Origin: Gottfriedia solisilvae
GTDB taxonomy: Bacteria; Bacillota; Bacilli; Bacillales; Bacillaceae_G
Assembly: GCF_002128405.1 (NCBI RefSeq)
Contig: NZ_NETJ01000003.1
Coordinates: 1 to 64,000 of the forward strand
DNA: 64,000 nucleotides
Reading direction: 5' to 3'
Below, in pieces: positions 42,568-51,158 of the stretch. Numbering within the stretch: position 1 is the stretch's first letter; each line of letters begins with the position of its first letter. Made by a program: the position numbers and the translations under genes. The notes under the pieces were generated by a model. That model was not told the origin of the DNA, made no database searches, and saw only the letters and a program-made list of their open reading frames with translations.

Positions 42568-42954
42568 ATGAAGATAGGTAAAAAATATATAATATTTCCG
42601 TTATTACTTGTAACAATTTTGTGTGGATGTGGAAAATCAAAAGAACCAGTTTCAAATAAATTTTTAGATAGTATTAACATTGAACTTTCAGATGAGCCAA
42701 CTTCAAAAAACTCCGAACATACTTATCAAGTATCTTTAACAAACTCTAAAAATGAGTTAGTGAATGTTGATTCTGTAGAAATTATACTGACAATGAAAAG
42801 TATGAATCATAAAGCTGAAGGAAAACTGAAAAAAACTTCCAAGGGAGTCTACAAAGGCAAAATTGAATTGCCAATGGATGGTTCATGGAGTAAAACAATT
42901 GTCTTAAATCAAGGGGAACATACTCGTAAAGTTAACGGTACACTTATAAAGTAA
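42568..42954 (+). CDS. FixH-like lipoprotein
   Basis: 128 aa. N-terminal signal KKYIIFPLLLVTILCGCGKSK with a lipobox (LCGC) whose second Cys is the likely lipid site. The rest is one immunoglobulin-like beta domain with MKSMNHKAEGKL and GSWSKTIVLNQGEH; Met and His at MKSMNH resemble the metal-ligand region of YtkA/FixH-type copper proteins. GAGGTG lies 5 bases before the ATG. Beside the PepSY-TM gene this suggests handling of copper or iron at the membrane surface. Function is inferred. Confidence 0.72.
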   Translation: MKIGKKYIIFPLLLVTILCGCGKSKEPVSNKFLDSINIELSDEPTSKNSEHTYQVSLTNSKNELVNVDSVEIILTMKSMNHKAEGKLKKTSKGVYKGKIELPMDGSWSKTIVLNQGEHTRKVNGTLIK

Positions 42955-42958
42955 TAGA

Positions 42959-42992
42959 TTAAAAAACATCTTTTAAATAGATGTTTTTTTGT
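42959..42992 (+). terminator. Terminator after the FixH-like gene
   Basis: Stem AAAAAACATCT / AGATGTTTTTT with T tail. Confidence 0.85.
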
Positions 42993-43114
42993 TATAGAAA
43001 GACATGGAATAACAGAGGAATACGTTAATAGTCAGAGAATTAATAAGGAATGAAATAAATAAATGAAAAATACAATGAAAGAGATCACTCGATTAATCCA
43101 GTGGGAGGAAGAGG

Positions 43115-43693
43115 ATGAAGAAGCAAGTATTCATTCCATTATCGATTCTAATATTGATCGCTTTCTCTATCAAACTCATATTATCTGACTATGAATTTGG
43201 TAAGTACGATTCTTTTGAGGAGGCAATTGAAAAAGGGATTCCTTATAAAAACAAACATATTATTCACACAGTATTACACGATAAAGTAACTGTTGTTTTT
43301 TATACTACTGTCCCAATTCTAGAGGATTCTTTCCCTGCAAATTATGAAGTAATATCAGTTGCATTCTTTGAAGGAAGCGATCAACAAGGTTGGGAAAATA
43401 TAGGTCACAATGGATGGACACATTATGAAAATCATAACATGACAGTTTATGATGAAAATCTATATGTATCGGATGATGAGGGGAACACACTCCATGATTT
43501 TTATGTGGTTTTCGGTGAAATTAACAATAACCTTATAGAAAAAGTAGAAACGAAAACAGAAGAAGAACAAGAGTTTAAACAAGCTAATATGATTACTGAT
43601 CAAGGAAAATGTTATTATTATCAATTTGGAAAGAGTTTTATTGTTAGAGGTCTTTCAAAAGATGGAGAAGTAATTGATAGACAAGGTGGCTAA
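43115..43693 (+). CDS. Membrane-anchored protein of unknown function
   Basis: 192 aa. One N-terminal helix (4-22, VFIPLSILILIAFSIKLIL) is followed by an extracellular domain with YDSFEEAIEKGIPYK, AVFF-like VAFFEGSDQQGW and VFGEINNN. The repeated small beta strands and conserved Gly resemble many Bacillus secreted hypothetical proteins. GGGAGGAAGAGG gives the start. No lipobox. The family is not recognised. Confidence 0.65.
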   Translation: MKKQVFIPLSILILIAFSIKLILSDYEFGKYDSFEEAIEKGIPYKNKHIIHTVLHDKVTVVFYTTVPILEDSFPANYEVISVAFFEGSDQQGWENIGHNGWTHYENHNMTVYDENLYVSDDEGNTLHDFYVVFGEINNNLIEKVETKTEEEQEFKQANMITDQGKCYYYQFGKSFIVRGLSKDGEVIDRQGG

Positions 43694-43701
43694 ATGCCTG
43701 T

Positions 43702-43747
43702 GAATAAAAAACAGAAAAACCTAATTCATGGTTTTTCTGTTTTTTTC
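43702..43747 (+). terminator. Terminator between the hypothetical gene and marR
   Basis: Stem AAACAGAAAAACC / GGTTTTTCTGTTT with T tail; it can serve both converging genes. Confidence 0.88.
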
Positions 43748-43748
43748 A

Positions 43749-44201
43749 TTAATATTCTCTTTTGTTACCTTTTTTTACATGGTTCCAGTCGACTTCAACA
43801 TTTTTTCTAATTTTTTGAAGGAGGTTAAAAACGGTCTCAATTTCGTCTGTAGAAAGGCCGGATAATGCAACTTGATTTGAATGGTCGCCTTCTCTTTTTA
43901 GAAATGGATAGATTTGTTCTCCTTTATCTGTTGGAAATAATCCTTTGTTCTTTTTATTAATACCATCATTTTTCTTTTCAATTAATCCTTGTTGTTCAAG
44001 TTTTTGAATGGCACGGGCTGCAGTTGTGCGATCAACTTTTATCATTTCGGCTAATTTTTCTTGAATGATTCCTGGATTTTCACATATTCTGACAAGATAT
44101 AAATATTGTCCTTTCGTTAGTTCAAGTTCTTTAAATTCAATATTACTAATAGAATCTAATGCTCTAGCGATCATGCCAATTTCGCGAAGTATTTCCTTCA
44201 T
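43749..44201 (-). CDS. MarR family transcriptional regulator
   Basis: 150 aa winged helix: LTKGQYLYLVRICENPGIIQEKLAEMI, VDRTTAARAIQKLEQQGLIEKK (recognition helix and wing, about 60-82, in short pieces). The ATG at 44201 follows AAGGAG. Divergent from the acetyltransferase/YczE pair. The shared promoter region holds TTTGTTGTA-TC-TACAACAAA. Confidence 0.87.
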   Translation of the reverse strand: MKEILREIGMIARALDSISNIEFKELELTKGQYLYLVRICENPGIIQEKLAEMIKVDRTTAARAIQKLEQQGLIEKKNDGINKKNKGLFPTDKGEQIYPFLKREGDHSNQVALSGLSTDEIETVFNLLQKIRKNVEVDWNHVKKGNKREY

Positions 44202-44219
44202 TTATAAAACTCCTTATTA

Positions 44220-44241
44220 TTTTGTTGTATCTACAACAAAA
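44220..44241. promoter_or_regulatory. MarR operator between marR and the GNAT gene
   Basis: Two perfect 10-bp arms (TTTTGTTGTA and TACAACAAAA) around a TC centre, 19 bp before the marR start codon and about 80 bp before the GNAT start. Confidence 0.75.
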
Positions 44242-44320
44242 ATGAGATTATACTGTTTAGTAAAGATATATATATTATGACTCACATATTGAAATAAATC
44301 TAGAAAAGGAATGATGAAAG

Positions 44321-44761
44321 ATGAATGCAGTAAAAATAACTGAAAATCATGATTTAAATGTAGCTTTTGAAATACGAAAAAGCGTTTTTGTAGAGGAACA
44401 AGGAGTGCCCTTAGTGGATGAATTTGACCAATTTGATTTACTAGATGGATTAGCAGAGCATATTTTAGCTTATTATGATGGCAAGCCAGTTGGCGCAGGA
44501 AGAATTAGATGGGTTGATGGTTTAGGTAAATTAGAAAGAATTTGTATTTTAGAGCCTTATCGAAAATTTGGCCTTGGAAAGGTAATCATCAAAGCTTTAG
44601 AAGCAATTGCGGTAGAAAAAGAGATTACCAAAGTGAAATTGCATGGTCAAACACATGCTGAGGGGTTTTATGAGAAGCTGGGATATCATACTTCATCAGA
44701 CGTATTTATCGAAGATGGAATTCCTCATATTTTGATGACAAAAGAGCTAGTTGCAAAGTAA
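44321..44761 (+). CDS. GNAT family N-acetyltransferase (ElaA-like)
   Basis: 146 aa: FEIRKSVFVEEQGVPLVDEFDQFD (substrate side, about 12-35), GAGRIRW, LERICILEPYRKFGLGKVIIKALE (acetyl-CoA motif A, about 66-89) and GFYEKLGY. This is the ElaA/YitI-like group of acetyltransferases; the substrate is unknown. AAAGGAATGATGAAAG precedes the ATG. It lies 18 bp before the YczE-like gene. Confidence 0.87.
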   Translation: MNAVKITENHDLNVAFEIRKSVFVEEQGVPLVDEFDQFDLLDGLAEHILAYYDGKPVGAGRIRWVDGLGKLERICILEPYRKFGLGKVIIKALEAIAVEKEITKVKLHGQTHAEGFYEKLGYHTSSDVFIEDGIPHILMTKELVAK

Positions 44762-44779
44762 GTATTACGAAATGAGAAG

Positions 44780-45421
44780 GTGAATAAGACGAGATATTTA
44801 TTATATGGGTTAGGAATCATCATTTTAACATTAGGAGTAGCTTTAACGATTTTATCAGATTTAGGTACATCTCCCTTTGATGCACTTTTAGTCGGATTAT
44901 CTAAGACTGTAGGTTTTACGGTAGGAACTTGGGAAATCATAATTGCACTGATTTTGATCTTTTGTAATTCAATTTTAAAACGAAATAGACCAGAATATTT
45001 GGGTTTAGCTACAGCACTTATTACGGGATTAAGTATAGATTTATGGCTATTTTTACTGGAGCATGTCATTTTGCCTGAGATTTTTATTAGTAAACTGATC
45101 TGCTTTGGAATAGGTTTAATTGTCACTGGAATCGGTAGTGCAATATATCTTCTTACAAACTTTGCACCGATTCCAGTAGATGAATCAATGTTAATTATTC
45201 GAGAAAGACTAAAAGTGAATTATATGATTTCTAAAACGATCCTTTATGTTCTCTTTTTGTTATTAGCATTCATTTTTAAAGGACCAATTGGTATAGGTAC
45301 TGTTTTAACAGTTTGTTTAGGCGGTCCAATTTTAAATATTTGTATGCCTACTATGAAGAGACGTGTAAACAAATTACTAATGAAAAAATCTAATCATGTG
45401 GAAAATAGTCATTCTATTTAG
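44780..45421 (+). CDS. YczE/YyaS/YitT-type membrane protein
   Basis: 213 aa, about five helices. The start GLGIIILTLGVALTILSDLGTSPFDAL is typical of the YczE family (YczE is needed for surfactin synthesis in B. subtilis by an unclear route). The only usable start is a GTG at 44780, which abuts GAGAAGG, so initiation may depend on translation of the GNAT gene just upstream. A large terminator follows. Confidence 0.8.
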   Translation: MNKTRYLLYGLGIIILTLGVALTILSDLGTSPFDALLVGLSKTVGFTVGTWEIIIALILIFCNSILKRNRPEYLGLATALITGLSIDLWLFLLEHVILPEIFISKLICFGIGLIVTGIGSAIYLLTNFAPIPVDESMLIIRERLKVNYMISKTILYVLFLLLAFIFKGPIGIGTVLTVCLGGPILNICMPTMKRRVNKLLMKKSNHVENSHSI

Positions 45422-45452
45422 TTTGGATCTTTACCAAAGCAAGAATAAAGAC

Positions 45453-45507
45453 AGAAAAACCCCCTCTTTTATTAGAGGGGGATCTGTTATATAAGCGGGG
45501 TTTTTTA
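45453..45507 (+). terminator. Branched terminator after the YczE-like gene
   Basis: Outer stem AAAAACCCC / GGGGTTTTT encloses CCCTCTTTTATTAGAGGG; T6 tail. It may serve the convergent bioA. Confidence 0.75.
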
Positions 45508-45529
45508 GAATAAAAGTAGAATTAGTAAT

Positions 45530-46891
45530 TCATTGTTTTTCAGTACAATCAGAAATTGCTTTATATAATATATTTAGCATTTCCTCTAATTCAGATTTTG
45601 TTGATGCTAAAGGTGGCATAAAGACGATTACGTTTCCAAGCGGTCGAGTTAATAAACCTAATTCTTTTGCTCTTTTTGTAACTCGAACACCAACTCGATC
45701 ATTCCAATGAAACGGCTCCTTCGTCTCTTTACAGAGGACAAGCTCGATTCCAATCATGACTCCGCTTTGACGAATGTCCCCAACATGCTGTAAGTCATAA
45801 AATGTTCTTAATGACTCTTCAATAAAGGAACTTATTTCTTCCACATGGTTTATTAATTGCTTTTTTTCAAATAAGTCTAGGTTTGCTAATGCAACAGCAC
45901 ATCCAAGTGGATTGCCTGTATAACTATGACCGTGGAAAAAAGTTTTTTGTTCTTCATATGTTCCTAGAAATGCCTCATAAATAGTATTCGTCGTTAAAGT
46001 TGCGGAAACAGGGAGATATCCTCCTGTTAATCCTTTTCCACACGTAAGAATATCAGGTGTAATTCCTTCTTGTTCACAAGCAAACATTTTTCCCGTTCGG
46101 CCAAAACCAGTTGCTACTTCATCAGCGATTAATAATACCTCATATTTTTTACATAACGCATCCAATCCTTTTAAATATCCAGGTGGCATCACAATGATTC
46201 CACTTGCACCTTGAACAATTGGCTCAATGATCAATGCAGCGATTGAATCCGCTTTTTCAATAAATAGGTTTTCAACTTCATTTAAATAAGCTTTTGTTAC
46301 ATCCTTTCGTGTTCCTTCATACTTTGAACGATAAAGATGTGGATAGGAGAGTTTAATACTTGGAAATAGTAAATCACTATAGGCTTGATGAAATAAATCA
46401 ATTGCTCCTACTGAAACGGCTCCAATTGTATCTCCATGATAAGCTTCCTTCATAGTGACAAATGTATTTTTTTCATTTTTTCCGATATTTCTCCAATATT
46501 GATATGCCATTTTAATAGCAATCTCAACAGCTGTTGCACCCGAATCTGAATAAAATACTTTCTCTAAACCATCAGGCGCAATATTGACTAATCTTTCTGC
46601 TAAAAGAATGGCCGGAATATTTGCCATCCCTAATAATGTTGAATGCGCAACCTTGTTTAATTGTTCATTAATTGCTTCGTTTAATTCTTTAATATTATGT
46701 CCGTGAACATTTAACCAGATTGATGATACGCCATCGTAATATTCATTACCCAATACATCAAATAATTTTCTATCTTTCCCATGTGATATGATGAGCGGTT
46801 CCTCGTTTATGTAATCTTGCATTTGAGTAAATGGATGCCATACATATTGTTTATTTTTCAATGATAGTTCTTGATAAAGCTCATTCTCCAT
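45530..46891 (-). CDS. bioA: Adenosylmethionine-8-amino-7-oxononanoate aminotransferase BioA
   Basis: Converts KAPA to DAPA in biotin synthesis. 453 aa, class III aminotransferase: WHPFTQMQDY start, YSDSGATAVEIAIKMAYQYW, AYHGDTIGAVSVG, LLIADEVATGFGRTGKMFACE (Asp to the pyridine N) and CGKGLTGGYLP with the PLP Lys near 275. AGGAGGTTAACTT precedes the ATG; this site overlaps the operator. Divergent from bioY-bioD-bioB. Confidence 0.95.
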   Translation of the reverse strand: MENELYQELSLKNKQYVWHPFTQMQDYINEEPLIISHGKDRKLFDVLGNEYYDGVSSIWLNVHGHNIKELNEAINEQLNKVAHSTLLGMANIPAILLAERLVNIAPDGLEKVFYSDSGATAVEIAIKMAYQYWRNIGKNEKNTFVTMKEAYHGDTIGAVSVGAIDLFHQAYSDLLFPSIKLSYPHLYRSKYEGTRKDVTKAYLNEVENLFIEKADSIAALIIEPIVQGASGIIVMPPGYLKGLDALCKKYEVLLIADEVATGFGRTGKMFACEQEGITPDILTCGKGLTGGYLPVSATLTTNTIYEAFLGTYEEQKTFFHGHSYTGNPLGCAVALANLDLFEKKQLINHVEEISSFIEESLRTFYDLQHVGDIRQSGVMIGIELVLCKETKEPFHWNDRVGVRVTKRAKELGLLTRPLGNVIVFMPPLASTKSELEEMLNILYKAISDCTEKQ

Positions 46892-46907
46892 AAGTTAACC
46901 TCCTAAT

Positions 46908-46948
46908 GATATATGTTAACCTAAATAATTAATTTGGTTGACATATAT
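46908..46948. promoter_or_regulatory. BirA (biotin repressor) operator between bioA and bioY
   Basis: ATATGTTAACC and GGTTGACATAT face each other across about 15 A/T-rich bases, the known BirA-box layout. One site in the 120-bp gap can shut both divergent units when biotin is plentiful. Confidence 0.88.
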
Positions 46949-47012
46949 TTTATTTGCATGGTAATTTAATTTTATTAGTTTGTCAATTTGAAAGATTAAT
47001 AGGGAGGATGTT

Positions 47013-47585
47013 ATGCAGAACAAAACTTTATCATTAACAGTCATATCTTTATTTGCATCATTAACATCAATTGGAGCATTTATAAAAATTCCTTTACCAG
47101 TCATTCCTTTCACTCTTCAAGTATTATTTGTATTTTTAGCTGGGTGTCTATTGGGGAGTAAACGAGGACTCATTAGCCAGTCACTATATGTTGGAATGGG
47201 GTTAATCGGAATACCAGTTTTTGCTTCTGGGGGAGGTCCAGAATATATTTTAAAACCAACTTTTGGCTATTTAATTGGATTCATTGCTGCTGCATATGTG
47301 ATTGGATTTATCATTGAAAAAATGAAAAAGCCAGATCTCAAACACTTTATGTTTGCTAATTTAGTCGGTTTACTGATTGTTTATAGCTTTGGAGTTCTAT
47401 ATGTTTATATTTCATTAAACACATGGCTGGACAGTCCGACTTCATTTAAAGCAGTTATGATGCTGGGATTTGTTTATAGTGTTGGACAAGATATTTGCTT
47501 AGCCTTCATTGGCAGTATTTTAGCGAAACGATTATATGGACATTTTTCTAAAGTCAGAAGTAGTGAAAAGAAGTTGGCTGCGTAA
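47013..47585 (+). CDS. bioY: Biotin transporter substrate-binding subunit BioY
   Basis: 190 aa, six helices, S-component of an ECF-type biotin importer. Motifs: FIKIPLPVIPFTLQVLFVFLAG (about 22-43, in pieces), GSKRGLISQSLYVGMGLIGIPVFASGGG and FGYLIGFIAAAY. AGGGAGGATGTT precedes the ATG. It heads the bioY-bioD-bioB operon next to the BirA site. Confidence 0.94.
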   Translation: MQNKTLSLTVISLFASLTSIGAFIKIPLPVIPFTLQVLFVFLAGCLLGSKRGLISQSLYVGMGLIGIPVFASGGGPEYILKPTFGYLIGFIAAAYVIGFIIEKMKKPDLKHFMFANLVGLLIVYSFGVLYVYISLNTWLDSPTSFKAVMMLGFVYSVGQDICLAFIGSILAKRLYGHFSKVRSSEKKLAA

Positions 47586-47586
47586 T

Positions 47587-48285
47587 ATGGGAAAAGGATA
47601 TTTTATTACAGGAACAGATACGAATATTGGAAAAACATTCGTTACTTCACATTTGGTTGCAGCCATGCAGCAGATAAGAGTTGATGCGATTCCTTATAAA
47701 CCGATTCAAAGTGGAGTAGTGAAAAAGAATAATAGATTAGTAGGGGAAGATGTTGCATTTTATAAGGAATATTTAGACCTTAAAGAGGATTTTTCTTATT
47801 ACAATACATATACACTTGAAACACCTGTATCTCCACATTTGGCTAGTAAGCTAGAAAACGTAACGATGAATGAAGAGGTTATACTTGAACGTTATAAAGA
47901 ATTAGAAGAACAACATGAAGTCATATTTGTGGAAGGTGCTGGTGGAGTAGCAGTTCCTTTAAAAGAAGACTTTGACACAATTGATTTGATGAAAGAATTA
48001 AAACTACCTGTCATCATTGTTACAACGTTAAAGCTAGGTACATTAAATCATACATTACTAACAACTGAATACTTAAAATATCATCAAATTGAGATCAAAG
48101 GATTAATCATAAACAAAGTACCATCCAGATTAAATGTAATGGAAAAAGATAATGTATCGATGATGAAAAAAATGACGGGTCTGGATGTAATTGGTTTAAT
48201 ACCCGAATATAAACAGCCAGAGGATTTTACGAAAATCAGTAATCTTCAGTTTCAAAATATGATCATGACTGAAAAATTGGTATAA
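47587..48285 (+). CDS. bioD: Dethiobiotin synthetase BioD
   Basis: Closes the ureido ring of dethiobiotin with ATP and CO2. 233 aa with P-loop GTDTNIGKTFVTSHL (7-21), YKPIQSGV, EGAGGVAVPL (about 117-126) and NKVPS. The ATG at 47587 follows the bioY stop by one base, implying coupling. Confidence 0.94.
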   Translation: MGKGYFITGTDTNIGKTFVTSHLVAAMQQIRVDAIPYKPIQSGVVKKNNRLVGEDVAFYKEYLDLKEDFSYYNTYTLETPVSPHLASKLENVTMNEEVILERYKELEEQHEVIFVEGAGGVAVPLKEDFDTIDLMKELKLPVIIVTTLKLGTLNHTLLTTEYLKYHQIEIKGLIINKVPSRLNVMEKDNVSMMKKMTGLDVIGLIPEYKQPEDFTKISNLQFQNMIMTEKLV

Positions 48286-48298
48286 AGTGAGGGATTTG

Positions 48299-49294
48299 AT
48301 GAATTGGACTAAATTGGCGCAGGAAGTAATTTTGGGTAAAGAAATCACTGATGAAGAAGCAATGCAAATCATAACATGTGACGACGATGAGATTCTTCTT
48401 CTATTACAAGGTGCTTTTACAATACGAAAACATTATTATGGAAAAAAAGTAAAACTGAACATGATTATTAATGCAAAAAGTGGTTATTGTCCAGAGGATT
48501 GTGGCTATTGTTCACAGTCGTCTATTTCTAGCGCTCCGATTGAAAAATATCCTTTTTTATCGAAAGAAGAAATTCTAGAAGGAGCAAAGCGTGCGTTTGA
48601 GTTAAAAGCTGGAACTTATTGTATTGTAGCGAGTGGTAGAGGACCAACTAATCGTGATGTTCATACAGTTACTGAGGCTGTAAAAGAAATAAAAGAGATG
48701 TACGGATTAAAAGTGTGTGCTTGTTTAGGGATCATTAAAGACGAACAAGCAAGTGATTTAAAAGAAGCTGGTGTAGATCGATATAATCATAATTTAAATA
48801 CTTCCAAGGAGCACCATGATTACATAACTTCCACTCATACATATCAGGATCGTATTGATACTGTTGAAAAAATTAAGAAGTCTGGTATTTCACCTTGTTC
48901 TGGTGCAATCATTGGTATGAAGGAATCGAAAGAGGATGTTATATCCTTAGCGAGATCTTTGCGTGAATTAGATGCAGATTCAATTCCAGTTAACTTCTTA
49001 CATGCGATCAAAGGAACAAAGCTTGAAGGTGTGAATGAATTAAATCCGCGCTATTGTTTAAAAGTGTTAGCACTTTTTAGATATATGAACCCAACGAAAG
49101 AAATAAGGATTTCAGGCGGTCGAGAAGTAAATCTTCGTAGTTTACAACCACTTGGATTGTACGCTGCAAATAGTATTTTCATAGGTGATTATTTAACGAC
49201 AGAAGGTCAGGAAACAAATAGTGACCATAAAATGTTGGAGGACCTAGGGTTTGAAATAGAATTAGTACAAAAGCAAGAAGAGCTTTGTCTTTAA
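48299..49294 (+). CDS. bioB: Biotin synthase BioB
   Basis: The radical-SAM enzyme that inserts sulfur into dethiobiotin. 331 aa; CPEDCGYCSQS holds the radical-SAM CxxxCxxC (about 64-72), then YCIVASGRGP, YNHNLNTS, and SGGREVNLR with the Arg and residues of the 2Fe-2S site. The ATG at 48299 is 7 bases after GTGAGGG. It ends the operon. bioF, bioW, bioI, bioC and a clear bioH are missing, so precursor genes must be elsewhere, or biotin precursors are taken up. Confidence 0.95.
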   Translation: MNWTKLAQEVILGKEITDEEAMQIITCDDDEILLLLQGAFTIRKHYYGKKVKLNMIINAKSGYCPEDCGYCSQSSISSAPIEKYPFLSKEEILEGAKRAFELKAGTYCIVASGRGPTNRDVHTVTEAVKEIKEMYGLKVCACLGIIKDEQASDLKEAGVDRYNHNLNTSKEHHDYITSTHTYQDRIDTVEKIKKSGISPCSGAIIGMKESKEDVISLARSLRELDADSIPVNFLHAIKGTKLEGVNELNPRYCLKVLALFRYMNPTKEIRISGGREVNLRSLQPLGLYAANSIFIGDYLTTEGQETNSDHKMLEDLGFEIELVQKQEELCL

Positions 49295-49314
49295 ATTGAA
49301 TAGAAGATCCATAG

Positions 49315-49345
49315 TAAAGCTGCTAATTTATATGCAGCTTTTTTC
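49315..49345 (+). terminator. Terminator after bioB
   Basis: Stem AAAGCTGC / GCAGCTTT with T6 tail. Confidence 0.85.
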
Positions 49346-49429
49346 ATTTCTCAAGATTGGAAGACAGGGATATTTTGAAATAAAAAGAATATGTTCATAA
49401 CAGTACAAGTTGAAGAAAGGGGGAAGTTT

Positions 49430-50281
49430 ATGTCATATCAATCTAGATTTAAAACGATTAATGGAATGGAAGTTCATTTCACTGAATGGGGGGACCCACA
49501 AAAGCCCACTGTTGTATGTTGGCATGGCTTAACTAGAAATGGGCGTGACTTTGATATCATAGCGAGCAAATTAGCCAAAAACTATTATGTCATTTGCCCG
49601 GATACGATTGGAAGAGGATTGAGCGAGTGGAGTACAAATCCTGAGAATGAGTATTGCTTTGAGCACTATAGTAATCTTGCTATCGCATTACTAGATCACC
49701 TTGAAATTGAACAAGTACGTTGGGTTGGAACTTCAATGGGAGGTGCAATTGGTATACAAATTGCGGGAACCACGACTCATCAAAACCGAATTAGCCACCT
49801 AGTATTAAATGATATTGGTGCAGGTGCATCTGAAAATAGTCCTAAGGATATTGAAGGCATAAAACGAATTATTCGCTATGTTGGGGCACCTCCAGTTTTC
49901 AATACGTTTAGTGAATTGATGAATTATTATAAAATGATTTATGCCTCATTTGGTCTATATAATGAAGATGAATGGAATCACTTTACTAAACATTCATGTA
50001 GAAGAAGAGACACGGGAGGGTTTAGTCCAGACTATGATCCAAACATTGCTTTACAATTTCAGCATGAAGAAGACTTAAACCTTTGGGGGTATTGGGAAAA
50101 AGTTCAGTCTAAAACATTACTGATTAGAGGAGAAATATCTGACGTTTTACCATTAGATGTTGCGTTAAAAATGGAGCAAAGACAAAATTGCCAATTAGTT
50201 ACGATTCCAAAACTAGGTCACGCACCGGCATTAAACACTAATGAACAGATTTCTATTGTAGATAATTTTTTACAATTATAA
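49430..50281 (+). CDS. Alpha/beta hydrolase
   Basis: 283 aa. Oxyanion HGLTRNGRDFD (about 33-43), nucleophile in VGTSMGGAIG (about 102-111), acid Asp near GEISDVLP (about 236) and His in GHAP (about 263). The substrate is unknown. GAAAGGGGGAAGTTT precedes the ATG. It follows the bio operon but after a terminator, so a BioH role is only a faint possibility. Confidence 0.82.
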   Translation: MSYQSRFKTINGMEVHFTEWGDPQKPTVVCWHGLTRNGRDFDIIASKLAKNYYVICPDTIGRGLSEWSTNPENEYCFEHYSNLAIALLDHLEIEQVRWVGTSMGGAIGIQIAGTTTHQNRISHLVLNDIGAGASENSPKDIEGIKRIIRYVGAPPVFNTFSELMNYYKMIYASFGLYNEDEWNHFTKHSCRRRDTGGFSPDYDPNIALQFQHEEDLNLWGYWEKVQSKTLLIRGEISDVLPLDVALKMEQRQNCQLVTIPKLGHAPALNTNEQISIVDNFLQL

Positions 50282-50385
50282 ACGTAAGCGGACAACTTAG
50301 TTAGGATTTTCTATTTAAGTTCGTCATCATTATATCTATGATACAATGATTAGTAATTAAACACTTTAAAGGTAAGGTATATTTT

Positions 50386-51090
50386 ATGAAGAAAAAATTA
50401 AGTAAAATCTTAATAGGAATACTATTTATCTTTCTAATTTTATTTGGGTTGTACAAATTAATGAATTCAAGATCGTTTCAATTATTTGGTGGACTAACTG
50501 ACTCAGTGGAAACAAATCAAAAGGTGGTCGCTTTAACATTCGATGATGGTCCAACTAAAAATGTTGATAAAATTCTGCCACTGTTAGATCAGTACAATGT
50601 AAAAGCTACTTTTTTCTTAATTGGTAATGAAATTGAAAAAAATCCTGAGGAAGCTAAAAAAATAGTGAGTGCTGGTCATCAAGTAGGTAACCATACATAT
50701 TCACATAACCGAATGGTATTAAAATCACCATCCTTTATAAAAGAAGAAATTGAGAAGACAGATAAATTGATTAGAGAAGCTGCTGGATATAAAGGTGAAA
50801 TAGATTTTAGACCGCCAAATGGCAAAAAAATGATTGGATTGCCATATTATTTAAACAAAGTACAAAAAGAGACGATCACTTGGAATATTGAGCCTGATAC
50901 TTACTATAGTTCTGCTGCTGACAAAGTAGAGTATGTTAAAAAGAATATAAAACCAGGTTCGATCATTTTACTTCATCCAATGTATGATAAAACCGGAAAT
51001 GAATTGAAAACAATTGAAGAAATCTTACAGTCATTAACTAAAGAAGGATATCAATTTGTGACTGTAGATGAACTTCAGAAAATGCAATAA
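50386..51090 (+). CDS. Membrane-anchored polysaccharide deacetylase
   Basis: 234 aa. N-terminal helix (8-25), then a NodB domain with motif 1 TFDDGPT (Asp pair, about 51-57), motif 2 GHQVGNHTYSH (metal His pair, about 103-113), motif 3 RPPNG and a late LLHP His motif. It belongs to the PdaA/PdaB/chitin-deacetylase-like group acting on peptidoglycan or other wall glycans. The ribosome site AAAGGTAAGG is 10 bases from the ATG. A terminator shared with the anti-sigma gene follows. Confidence 0.87.
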   Translation: MKKKLSKILIGILFIFLILFGLYKLMNSRSFQLFGGLTDSVETNQKVVALTFDDGPTKNVDKILPLLDQYNVKATFFLIGNEIEKNPEEAKKIVSAGHQVGNHTYSHNRMVLKSPSFIKEEIEKTDKLIREAAGYKGEIDFRPPNGKKMIGLPYYLNKVQKETITWNIEPDTYYSSAADKVEYVKKNIKPGSIILLHPMYDKTGNELKTIEEILQSLTKEGYQFVTVDELQKMQ

Positions 51091-51116
51091 ATAAAAGTTA
51101 TTCATGCCTATAATGT

Positions 51117-51152
51117 AAAAACCATCTAATGAAAATTAGGTGGTTTTTTAAT
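51117..51152. terminator. Bidirectional terminator, deacetylase and anti-sigma genes
   Basis: Stem AAAAACCATCTAAT / ATTAGGTGGTTTTT with T on the plus side and A on the other. Confidence 0.85.
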
Positions 51153-51158
51153 AAACTA

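Noticed and set aside
49430-50281. Alpha/beta hydrolase as BioH
   Set aside because: A terminator separates it from bioB, there is no BirA box before it, and the family is too broad to assign a pimeloyl-ester substrate.
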